DNA from: Candidatus Helarchaeota archaeon
GTDB taxonomy: Archaea; Asgardarchaeota; Lokiarchaeia; Helarchaeales; HEL-GB-A
Assembly: GCA_013375405.1 (NCBI GenBank)
Contig: JABXJU010000242.1
Span: forward strand, 1 to 6,010
DNA: 6,010 nt
Direction: 5' to 3'
The notes beneath the pieces were generated by a model, which made no database searches, had not been told where the DNA came from, and was given only the letters and a program-made list of their open reading frames with translations. The translations under genes and the position numbers were made by a program. Of the stretch, positions 1-5,526 are shown one piece after another (the stretch's first letter is position 1; each line of letters begins with the position of its first letter).

Positions 1-131
1 CCTCTTACCCGTATATTTCCACTCGATTTTGAAAGGGTATTGTTTTTTGTTTCAGTGACTTGCTTGGGTTCATGAATATAAATTGTAATATAAATTAGAT
101 CTTTTTTATCCTCTTTATCCTTTGGACCCAT
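1..131 (-). CDS. Hypothetical protein, N-terminal part only (runs off left edge)
   Basis: A minus-strand frame opens with ATG at 131-129 and stays open to base 1, giving 43 complete codons with no stop. It begins MGPKDKEDKKDLIYITIYIH. The start lies 3 nt after the TAA of the longin-like gene. An AAGGA Shine-Dalgarno motif (143-139) sits 7 nt upstream, inside the last codons of that gene, as expected for translationally coupled operon genes. The visible protein has a charged Lys/Asp-rich N-terminus (residues 3-11), then a short beta-prone hydrophobic stretch (LIYITIYI, 12-19), then a Ser/Thr/Asn-rich segment. I recognise no family. Position suggests a third member of the Roadblock/longin operon. 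That it is a gene is fairly secure from start, RBS and spacing; its function is unknown. Confidence 0.68.
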   Translation of the reverse strand, partial: MGPKDKEDKKDLIYITIYIHEPKQVTETKNNTLSKSSGNIRVR

Positions 132-134
132 GCT

Positions 135-773
135 TTAATCCTTCTTTCTATAAATTTTTTCTATAATTTTTTTAAGAGCTGTCCCCACTTTTTTTGGTGG
201 ATCGATTAAAAAGTGAGGGGGTTTGAAAGGGGCTCTCTGTTCACAAATACGGTCTAAAACTTCGACCGTATGTTCTAATTCGTCAATTTCTTTTTTATTG
301 TTTTTCCCAAATAAAATAGCTAATTTTCCAAATAGATTTTCAAATGGAGTAGTATTAATGATTTTGAGGTCCGATATAGATATTTTAAACCCTTTACTAT
401 GTAAAATCTCATCTATCTTTGAGTTAAAGTTGGAAAATATAGTAATATTACCCCTCCAATTCTGTAAAACTTCTCCATATTTTGTGAAAAAAGCTTTTTC
501 AATTAAAGATATTTTTTTTCGAATTGCAGACTCTCGTTCTTTCGAATCTGCTGCAATAACAAATACTAGCTTTTTATCTTCAAAATTTTCATAATAAAGA
601 GTTAAATCTTCAAGACTGATGTGTTTCAATGCCCGTTTACTAATTTCTTTTGAAAAGGATAAAATTGCAACAAGAAATCCTGAAAATAATTGTTCATTGA
701 TATTAAATTTTTCATATTCACGAAATAACAAACATTTTCCATCTTTATGAATTATCCACACTCCATGAATCAT
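135..773 (-). CDS. Longin-like domain protein (putative small-GTPase partner)
   Basis: This encodes a 212-residue soluble protein. Residues 1-125 look like a longin/Roadblock-type alpha-beta fold: strand IHGVWIIHKDG (2-12), second strand KCLLF, a long helix around FSGFLVAILSFSKEIS (30-45), strands around LTLYY (57-61) and LVFVIAAD (69-76), then a helix (79-100) ending in the KYGEVLQNW region. Small proteins with this pattern are common in Asgard genomes. The fold is used in eukaryotes by SNARE, adaptor and GTPase-exchange proteins; a GTPase-linked role here is inferred. Residues 126-212 form an unrecognised extension with a basic tail (KKIIEKIYRKKD). No signal peptide or membrane segment is visible. 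The start is supported by GAGGG (784-780), 6 nt upstream. The gene lies 75 nt after the 710-residue Roadblock gene and 3 nt before the next gene, so co-transcription is likely. The family call is by pattern only. Confidence 0.8.
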   Translation of the reverse strand: MIHGVWIIHKDGKCLLFREYEKFNINEQLFSGFLVAILSFSKEISKRALKHISLEDLTLYYENFEDKKLVFVIAADSKERESAIRKKISLIEKAFFTKYGEVLQNWRGNITIFSNFNSKIDEILHSKGFKISISDLKIINTTPFENLFGKLAILFGKNNKKEIDELEHTVEVLDRICEQRAPFKPPHFLIDPPKKVGTALKKIIEKIYRKKD

Positions 774-848
774 TATCTGCCCTCATATTTATTTGCATAT
801 AGTAATAATATCGAACGAATGATTATTTTTTAAAATTTACATCAATTA

Positions 849-2981
849 CTAAAAACCTTGAAACATTTCGTTAATTTGTTTGGCCACAATTGATACATCA
901 TCTGCAATTAAAAGGGCATCTCCTTCTTTGCTAACTTTTGTTAAAATAAAAAGCTTATCATTGATAGGAATAGTAACCACATGCCCAATCCCTTTTATAT
1001 TTGTCGCGATTAGCATTTCTGGCTCTGTCTTAATAACAGCATATTTGATTTTATCCCCGAGATAAATTGAAGGGGCTTGTGCCTTCCAATTTTGAATAAA
1101 TTTTAAGGTATCTTTGCTAATATCCCATAACGTAGATTCCTTAGTTGTTTGATAAAAAATAGTCCCCCCATAATCAATTAACGCGATATAGAGTATTTCT
1201 GGAATTCCTAATAAACTATCAATAAAGTTTAAAACCTCTGTAACTTGTCCTTCCTCTATTGTTATTCCTTCCTCTATTAATTCTGGTGCAGGAGTGGGTT
1301 CCGATGGAATTGTTTGAGTGCTAACTGGTTGCGTCTCCTCTTTTGGCTTTTTAATTTCAATAGGTGAAGGGGGTTGTGGGATTGCTGGTTGAGAGGGAGC
1401 TTCCGACTCAAGTGATAAGCTTACTTTAAGTAATTCCGAGGGGCGCAATAATGGTGATTCATCAAAAACTCCTTTAATTGGTTCTGTCTGACTAGGCATT
1501 GGGGCAGGCTCTGATACTGAAACAGGGGCCGAGGGCTGTGGTTCAACTGGCTTTTTAAATTTCTTTGAGGATTCTGAATATAGTAACTTGTTCAACATAC
1601 CTTCCCGAGAACGGGGGGAAATCTGAATTAATTTATCAACTAATTTATTTAAAGCCGATGGAGGCATTAAGGGCAATTCTTCCTGGATTTGTTGAAGTAA
1701 AGCTTCTCTTTCCAAAGCATCCTCTACCTCTAAAGTTTCCTTACTAACTAAACTAGGAGGTTCCTCCAGCACTTTTTCAGCTATTTCAAGGGCTTCATCT
1801 GAAGTGACGGCTGGTTCCCCGAATAAGCTTTGATACTCAGCTTTTAATTCTCTAAGCCGGAATTCTTCTTTTAATTTTTCCTTTACTATTACAATTTTCT
1901 TAAAATCATCAATAGGAATTCGAATCCATCCTTTTTCTTCGTATTCAAAGATGATCTGGAAAATTTCGGTAATAGGAATTTGGGTAACGTGGTAGAGATC
2001 AACAATGGAATGCGATCCATCTAATAATTTTAACACTTGTTTTTCTTTTTCATTGAAACCTACTGTTAATGATATATTTTCTGCCAGATTAGGTTTAACA
2101 TATAATTCTGGATTTGAAATTTCCTCAGCTGTTAGAGCTTCAGCTTTTTCGCTAGGAACTTCGGAAATTCTTGGTCGTTCTTCTGGAATTTTCACGGACA
2201 TTCTAATAACTTCATTCTTTTCCATTTTTCCCAAAATTTTTCTTAGTTCTTTCTCAGAAATTTCTAATTTAGTTGCAATATCTTGGATATTATTAATTCC
2301 ATCACATAACTTGTTAATTTCCAAGCTTTTTTTAGAAATCATTCCTAATCTCACAGCAGTTTCTGGAAACTTTTTAATACTTATAGGAATTATTTCAATA
2401 TCTCCTCTAAAATCGAGTTGAAGCCAATCTTTATTTTCATAACGGCGAATAATATCTATTACATTTTTTCGAGGAATTCGCGTTTTAACAACTATTTCTC
2501 TTATAGAATGATTTCCATCACAAAGTTTTAATACTGCGGATTCATCATCTGATAATCCAAGCGTTAAAGACACAGTTTGTGTCATTTTTGGTAGTATTTG
2601 CTCCTTTTGCTCAGTCTGAATGGGTCTTGTAGTGGGTAATTCAATTGCAATTTTAAGATCTTTCGAAAATTTTTTAATTTTAGTTTTAAAAGATAGTAAT
2701 TGTCCTTGATATCCTTTTTTTGTATAAAGAGCAACTAATATGTTCTCTATATTAAAAATTGCTAGATTTGTTCCAGGTAGGGGAAAATGATGATCAAAAT
2801 TATTCATTTGCTTAAATTCCGTAATAACAAATAATTTTAATAGCTCTATGTGTTTATCTAAAGCAGTGCTCGCGTATAATACGCTGCCTTCTCTTAAAAT
2901 AGCGATATATACTCTTTCTAGAAGGAGTTTTTCCATTTCATTCATTATTTCTCCAGCGACTTCGTCTATAGATTTGGGCAC
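849..2981 (-). CDS. Multidomain Roadblock-like / winged-helix repeat / Roadblock protein
   Basis: This encodes a 710-residue cytosolic protein without membrane segments. Residues 7-115 resemble a Roadblock/LC7 domain: a helix, then RVYIAILREGSVLYAS, a helix, paired strands and a closing helix. Three winged-helix-like units follow at about 136-189, 202-261 and 303-355, each with a L-[CL]-D-G turn. Residues 364-470 are charged and helical. Residues 475-565 are a Pro/Ser/Glu-rich, probably disordered linker. Residues 577-708 are a clearer Roadblock/LC7 domain, with ILYIALIDYGGTIFYQTT at its first hairpin and a final helix VSIVAKQINEMF. Roadblock domains dimerise and bind or regulate small GTPases (MglB, Ragulator, dynein light chain), so a GTPase-regulating scaffold is inferred. 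The winged helices could bind DNA or protein. The first codon is GTG with GGGGGGT upstream; an internal ATG at 2945 (residue 13) is an alternative. The gene probably heads the operon with the longin-like gene. Confidence 0.85.
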   Translation of the reverse strand: MPKSIDEVAGEIMNEMEKLLLERVYIAILREGSVLYASTALDKHIELLKLFVITEFKQMNNFDHHFPLPGTNLAIFNIENILVALYTKKGYQGQLLSFKTKIKKFSKDLKIAIELPTTRPIQTEQKEQILPKMTQTVSLTLGLSDDESAVLKLCDGNHSIREIVVKTRIPRKNVIDIIRRYENKDWLQLDFRGDIEIIPISIKKFPETAVRLGMISKKSLEINKLCDGINNIQDIATKLEISEKELRKILGKMEKNEVIRMSVKIPEERPRISEVPSEKAEALTAEEISNPELYVKPNLAENISLTVGFNEKEKQVLKLLDGSHSIVDLYHVTQIPITEIFQIIFEYEEKGWIRIPIDDFKKIVIVKEKLKEEFRLRELKAEYQSLFGEPAVTSDEALEIAEKVLEEPPSLVSKETLEVEDALEREALLQQIQEELPLMPPSALNKLVDKLIQISPRSREGMLNKLLYSESSKKFKKPVEPQPSAPVSVSEPAPMPSQTEPIKGVFDESPLLRPSELLKVSLSLESEAPSQPAIPQPPSPIEIKKPKEETQPVSTQTIPSEPTPAPELIEEGITIEEGQVTEVLNFIDSLLGIPEILYIALIDYGGTIFYQTTKESTLWDISKDTLKFIQNWKAQAPSIYLGDKIKYAVIKTEPEMLIATNIKGIGHVVTIPINDKLFILTKVSKEGDALLIADDVSIVAKQINEMFQGF
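1917..2576 (-). repeat. Three divergent winged-helix-like repeats inside the Roadblock protein gene
   Basis: The gene encodes three related units of about 53-60 residues: protein residues 136-189 (bases 2576-2415), 202-261 (2378-2199) and 303-355 (2075-1917). Units 1 and 3 are closest: both start with a SLT-[LV]-G strand, then an acidic helix, the turn LK-L-[CL]-DG-x-HSI, a second helix, a third helix ending EN/EE-K-[DG]-W, and a strand ([LI]-[QR]-[LI]). Unit 2 is more diverged but keeps NKLCDG at the same place. Helix-turn-helix-helix-strand is the winged-helix layout, and the LDG-x-x-[ST]-I turn is also seen in PqqD-like and related small winged-helix families. This is a protein-level repeat; there is no DNA-level tandem repeat. 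Confidence 0.65.
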
Positions 2982-2992
2982 AGTTACCCCCC
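2943..2992 (-). promoter_or_regulatory. Two competing ribosome-binding sites that decide the Roadblock protein start
   Basis: Reading the minus strand, GGGGGGT (2992-2986) lies 4 nt before GTG at 2981-2979. GGAG (2954-2951) lies 5 nt before an in-frame ATG at 2945-2943. Both are well placed. I annotate the upstream GTG because the extra 12 residues extend the amphipathic first helix of the Roadblock-like domain, but the ATG start (protein beginning MNEMEKLLLE, 698 residues) is nearly as likely. Confidence 0.45.
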
Positions 2993-3028
2993 GCAGTTTT
3001 TTATGTAAGATTTTAGAATTTTATTAAT

Positions 3029-3050
3029 TAAATATATTTGTTTTTCCTTT
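3029..3050 (-). promoter_or_regulatory. Candidate archaeal BRE/TATA promoter for the Roadblock-longin operon
   Basis: On the minus strand a purine-rich BRE-like segment AAAGGAAAAAC (3050-3040) is followed directly by AAATATATT (3039-3031). A TATA box centred near 3035 predicts a transcription start near 3009 and a leader of roughly 28 nt that would contain the GGGGGGT ribosome-binding site. The region is very AT-rich, so chance TATA-like matches are common. A second candidate, CTATAAATAAAA, lies at about 3060-3049. Confidence 0.3.
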
Positions 3051-3116
3051 TATTTATAGAGTAATATACATAAATTATTCTTTAAAATTTGAAATATACC
3101 AAAATAGGAGATTTTA

Positions 3117-3176
3117 ATGGGAACTTCCCTTGAAAATGAGAAGAATTTGATACTACAAGAAATTTATTATAAATAA
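3117..3176 (+). CDS. Possible 19-residue leader peptide / small ORF
   Basis: ATG at 3117 opens a 19-codon frame (MGTSLENEKNLILQEIYYK) ending in TAA at 3174-3176. GGAG (3107-3110) lies 6 nt upstream, at least as good an RBS as those of the neighbouring real genes. It lies 42 nt before the tandem-RING gene on the same strand. The peptide has no recognisable motif, a frame this short can arise by chance, and the predicted TATA box of the RING gene overlaps its end, so it may not be in the RING mRNA. I list it because of the RBS only. Confidence 0.2.
   Translation: MGTSLENEKNLILQEIYYK
3156..3174 (+). promoter_or_regulatory. Candidate BRE/TATA promoter for the tandem-RING gene
   Basis: AAGAAA (about 3157-3162) followed by TTTATTATAAAT (3163-3174) has BRE-plus-TATA character. 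A start about 25 nt downstream, near 3195, would give a leader of roughly 24 nt containing GAGGA (3208-3212), the Shine-Dalgarno motif 6 nt before the ATG at 3219. Spacing is right, but AT-richness limits confidence. Confidence 0.35.
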
Positions 3177-3218
3177 TGCAATATAGATTATTAATAGAAC
3201 CCTTATAGAGGAAGATCA

Positions 3219-4340
3219 ATGAGCGATGATGAACGAATGAATAGAGAAAAGAAAGATGATAAGGATGATTCTTTTTATTCCGACATTTTAAATGCATTGG
3301 ACTCCAAACTTAAAACTGAAGATTCTTCTCAAATAGGAACTCCTCAAACAGCTGCTGCTGATACCTCCGCCACGGACGACATTCCCCACATATTATTTCC
3401 ATTTGCCCCAGATATGGATGATCCTAATGCATATCCAGATTTTCAGGGTGCTAAATTTTATGTTGATACCCGAAAGTATGACAGAGCTATTGATACGCTT
3501 ATAAATATCCTCAGGGTCCCTCACCCCACTACTGATAAGAATATGGCTTCTGAATTAATCCTTGAATTGGCTAAAACAGTCCCTGATCACCTTTATCCTC
3601 TCCTGCCTTATTTAATCCTCACTGAAGGGATAGATGATCCGATAATTGAAATGAACATCAATAACAGCCGCATGTACCTGAGCGATTATAACACAGTCAT
3701 CACTCAGTTAAAAGATGGCATTAAAACTTATGTCGAATCTTACTATTCAGAACATAATATAACTCACATTCCCTTCGAAGAAATTCTCAAATCAATAGGT
3801 ACAAGCCTTGAAGTTATTGTGAAACTTTTAGAAATAATGTCCAAAGATCGAGATATTACCGGGAAAGTGGATTTTACAACCAAAGTTTTTGCCTATGAAC
3901 CACCAGGCGCGCTTTTCCTATGTCCCTATTGTGGAGTCGAATTAAACAAAGATGATGAATATTGCACTGATCCCAAATGTAGTCGAAAAATCTTCAAGTG
4001 TGTAATTTGTTTTCGAATTATTAAGGAGGCTGAACTTACGAATTGCCCAAAATGCGATGCTCCCGCCCATGAGCAACACTTTTTAGAATGGGTGAAAAAA
4101 ACCGGTAGCTGCCCGGTATGCCAAAATAAACTTTATGAACAAGAAGTCGCAACGATCCGCTGTGTTGTCTGTGATTTAGAAATAAAAAAGGATGAAAAGG
4201 ACACTATGAAATGCCCACATTGTGGCGCTTTGGCTCATAGAGCCCATTTCCTTGAATATATAAAAATTTCAAACGCATGTCCAGAATGTAAAAAACAAAT
4301 AGATTATAAAGAATTAAAAAAGAAATTAAAGAAGAAATAA
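3219..4340 (+). CDS. Tandem RING-like zinc-finger protein (putative E3-type or scaffold)
   Basis: This encodes a 373-residue soluble protein. Residues 1-55 are highly charged, then Ser/Thr/Ala-rich, and likely disordered. Residues 56-228 are mostly helical, including a TPR-like pair around FYVDTRKYDRAIDTLINILR (80-99), but match no family I know. A C4 zinc ribbon follows (C235, C238, C249, C254). Two tandem cross-brace-type fingers come next: C261/C264, C276/C279, H284/H287, C298/C301; and C315/C318, C332/C335, H340/H343, C354/C357. The C-terminus is a Lys-rich tail. RING fingers in E3 ligases recruit ubiquitin-loaded E2. Finger 1 keeps an Ile in the first Cys pair (I263), a Trp four residues after the sixth ligand (W291) and CP-x-C (P299), the usual E2-contact positions. 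Finger 2 has V317, Y347, P355. An E3 role is inferred; a structural zinc module is equally open. The ATG has GAGGA 6 nt upstream. It is divergent from the Roadblock operon. Confidence 0.85.
   Translation: MSDDERMNREKKDDKDDSFYSDILNALDSKLKTEDSSQIGTPQTAAADTSATDDIPHILFPFAPDMDDPNAYPDFQGAKFYVDTRKYDRAIDTLINILRVPHPTTDKNMASELILELAKTVPDHLYPLLPYLILTEGIDDPIIEMNINNSRMYLSDYNTVITQLKDGIKTYVESYYSEHNITHIPFEEILKSIGTSLEVIVKLLEIMSKDRDITGKVDFTTKVFAYEPPGALFLCPYCGVELNKDDEYCTDPKCSRKIFKCVICFRIIKEAELTNCPKCDAPAHEQHFLEWVKKTGSCPVCQNKLYEQEVATIRCVVCDLEIKKDEKDTMKCPHCGALAHRAHFLEYIKISNACPECKKQIDYKELKKKLKKK
3999..4289 (+). repeat. Tandem duplication of the RING-like finger
   Basis: Codons 261-301 (3999-4121) and 315-357 (4161-4289) encode the same ligand layout: C-x2-C, C-x2-C-x4-H-x2-H-x10-C-x2-C, with an 11- versus 13-residue first loop. 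Conserved between copies are CP-x-C, AH-x2-HFLE and the final CP-x-C. The DNA has diverged, so this is an old domain duplication. The second ligand pair is C-x2-C and the third is H-x2-H, unlike the classical C3HC4 and C3H2C3 orders. Confidence 0.8.
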
Positions 4341-4345
4341 AATAG
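4308..4345 (-). terminator. Candidate T-rich terminator for the luciferase-family gene
   Basis: Downstream of the TAA at 4368-4366, the minus strand reads through several T tracts (TTTTATTTCTTCTTTAATTT and a T6 run just beyond). Archaeal polymerase terminates on such oligo-T tracts without needing a hairpin. The tracts are the antisense of the Lys codons at the C-terminus of the tandem-RING gene, so the minus transcript would overlap that convergent gene by a few tens of bases. The plus strand has only weak T tracts (TTTT at 4351-4354; TTTATTT at 4365-4371) after its own stop. Confidence 0.3.
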
Positions 4346-4365
4346 TGAAGTTTTCCATACATCAT

Positions 4366-5406
4366 TTATTTAAAGTGGGGAATGACTTCGTTCATAAAAA
4401 GAGTCATAGCATCATAATAATTTGGTCCCAGAAATTCAATAACAAAATGGTCGACTCCTGCTTTTACAAAACGGTCAATGGATTCAATACAATCATCAGG
4501 AGTTCCATATGCCGTGACTTGCTGAATAAGTTCAAGAGGTATCTGAGAAATAAACGAGCTTAATTTCTGTCCATCTTTCATCATTTCATAAAGTGATAAT
4601 TTGATTCTTTTCTGAAATTGAAGCTCTTCAGGAAGTTCAACATTATATTCGCTTAGCAGTTCTTTTTTTAAACATATCGTGGCTCCAATTGGTTGCATAA
4701 TGTTTTCTGCTTTCTCCCGCGTTCTTGAAATTGCGATAAAAATTTCATAAGCTTTCTCAATTTCCCGATGAACTTGGTCTGAATTTAAGATTTTGAGGTG
4801 TTTTTTATAGAGTTTTGGAGAATATCCTGTCGGAATCCATCCATCGCCCAGCTCAGCCACCACCTTTAAAGTCATAGGGGAATTCCCAGCTACCCAAATA
4901 CAAGGATTGTGAATTTTTATTTGTAAAAACGCCTCATTTATACTATAATTTAATCCTTCAAAATTAACTCGACTTTTTGGCGTGGAATTCCAAAGTAGCC
5001 GGATGATTTGAATAGATTCACGGAGTTTTGTGACTGGTTTCGCTCCGAATGGTATTCCAAATGTATTTAGGTTCATTCCTTCTCCATAACCTAATGAAAG
5101 GATTGCTCTTCCGTTTGATAACCTGCTCACAGTTGCAACTTTTTGTGCCAGAACAGCAGGATGATATCGATGCGGGTCACTAACACAAGATCCGATTTGC
5201 ATGTTGTTGGTTTTACCGGCAATTGCCCCCAATAACGTCCAAGCATCATAAACTTCTGATCGTCTGGGAAACATATTCAAATGATCCATGACAAATGCCG
5301 AATCATACCCCAATTTCTCAGCAGCTTGGATGGATTCCAATATCGCCTCAATATTATGATCTAAGAGGGCCGAATTCGTCCCGTGTTGAACACCAAACTT
5401 GACCAT
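4366..5406 (-). CDS. LLM-class (luciferase-like) flavin/F420-dependent oxidoreductase
   Basis: This encodes a 346-residue cytosolic TIM-barrel enzyme of the bacterial-luciferase superfamily, which uses FMN or F420 to transfer hydride to or from small substrates. Visible hallmarks are EKLGYDSAFVMDH (30-42), SDPHRYHPAVLAQKVATV (76-93), the SNGRAILSLGYGEGMN core (97-112) ending in FGIP (116-119), WVAGNSPMTLKVVAELGDGW (171-190), and a C-terminal GTPDDCIESIDRFVKAGVDH (301-320). The GYGEGMN stretch resembles F420-dependent members (Mer, Adf and Fgd-like). F420 use and substrate are inferred and cannot be fixed from sequence alone. Length is normal for the family and the ORF looks intact. ATG 5406-5404 is preceded by a weak GTGA motif, and a TATA-like box about 27 nt upstream allows a leaderless mRNA. 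It is convergent with the tandem-RING gene and divergent from the acyl-CoA dehydrogenase. Confidence 0.92.
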   Translation of the reverse strand: MVKFGVQHGTNSALLDHNIEAILESIQAAEKLGYDSAFVMDHLNMFPRRSEVYDAWTLLGAIAGKTNNMQIGSCVSDPHRYHPAVLAQKVATVSRLSNGRAILSLGYGEGMNLNTFGIPFGAKPVTKLRESIQIIRLLWNSTPKSRVNFEGLNYSINEAFLQIKIHNPCIWVAGNSPMTLKVVAELGDGWIPTGYSPKLYKKHLKILNSDQVHREIEKAYEIFIAISRTREKAENIMQPIGATICLKKELLSEYNVELPEELQFQKRIKLSLYEMMKDGQKLSSFISQIPLELIQQVTAYGTPDDCIESIDRFVKAGVDHFVIEFLGPNYYDAMTLFMNEVIPHFK

Positions 5407-5426
5407 TTACTCACGCCTATATTTTC

Positions 5427-5440
5427 TAATTTATTTTAGG
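5427..5440 (-). promoter_or_regulatory. Candidate TATA element for the luciferase-family gene (possibly leaderless)
   Basis: On the minus strand CCTAAAATAAATTA (5440-5427) lies with its centre about 27 nt before the ATG at 5406. That is the distance expected from an archaeal TATA box to the transcription start, which would place the start at or next to the start codon. The lack of a strong Shine-Dalgarno motif agrees with this. Evidence is positional only. Confidence 0.25.
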
Positions 5441-5526
5441 TTATCTTAATGTTGTATCCATTAATTTTTTTTAGGACGATCATAAGGAAATTACAAAAGA
5501 AATAAAAAATTAAAGCTGGGAAGAAC

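Noticed and set aside
223..594. Plus-strand 123-codon open frame opposite the longin-like gene
   Set aside because: It is wholly antisense to a gene with a good RBS and a recognisable fold. It shows no coherent domain or good RBS of its own.
780..848. Possible separate promoter (ACTATATG / AAATAAATATG on the minus strand) for the longin-like gene
   Set aside because: TATA-like words are unavoidable in this AT-rich 75-nt gap, and no BRE or spacing evidence favours a promoter over operon read-through.
880..1747. Two short plus-strand frames (880-1065, 1565-1747) opposite the Roadblock protein gene
   Set aside because: They have about 60 codons each, no recognisable motif, and are entirely antisense to a well-supported gene.
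1911..1980. Repeated AATAGGAATT words in the Roadblock gene
   Set aside because: They are recurring Ile-Pro-Ile codons at winged-helix strand edges and do not form a regular DNA repeat or array.
2005..2421. Plus-strand 138-codon open frame opposite the Roadblock protein gene
   Set aside because: It is antisense to the winged-helix repeat region, and its hydrophobic Ser/Phe/Ile-rich composition is that expected of a shadow frame.
3082..3297. Minus-strand 71-codon frame crossing the divergent intergenic region
   Set aside because: It overlaps the start of the tandem-RING gene and the candidate promoters. It is rich in His/Tyr/Ser with no motif, a chance frame.
4345..4563. Plus-strand 72-codon frame at the end of the luciferase-family gene
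   Set aside because: It is antisense to the conserved C-terminal part of the oxidoreductase, which matches its family at GTPDDC and beyond.
5463..5472. T8 run (TTTTTTTT) between the divergent luciferase-family and acyl-CoA dehydrogenase genes
   Set aside because: It could be a plus-strand terminator, but no plus-strand gene ends nearby, so it is more likely ordinary AT-rich spacer.
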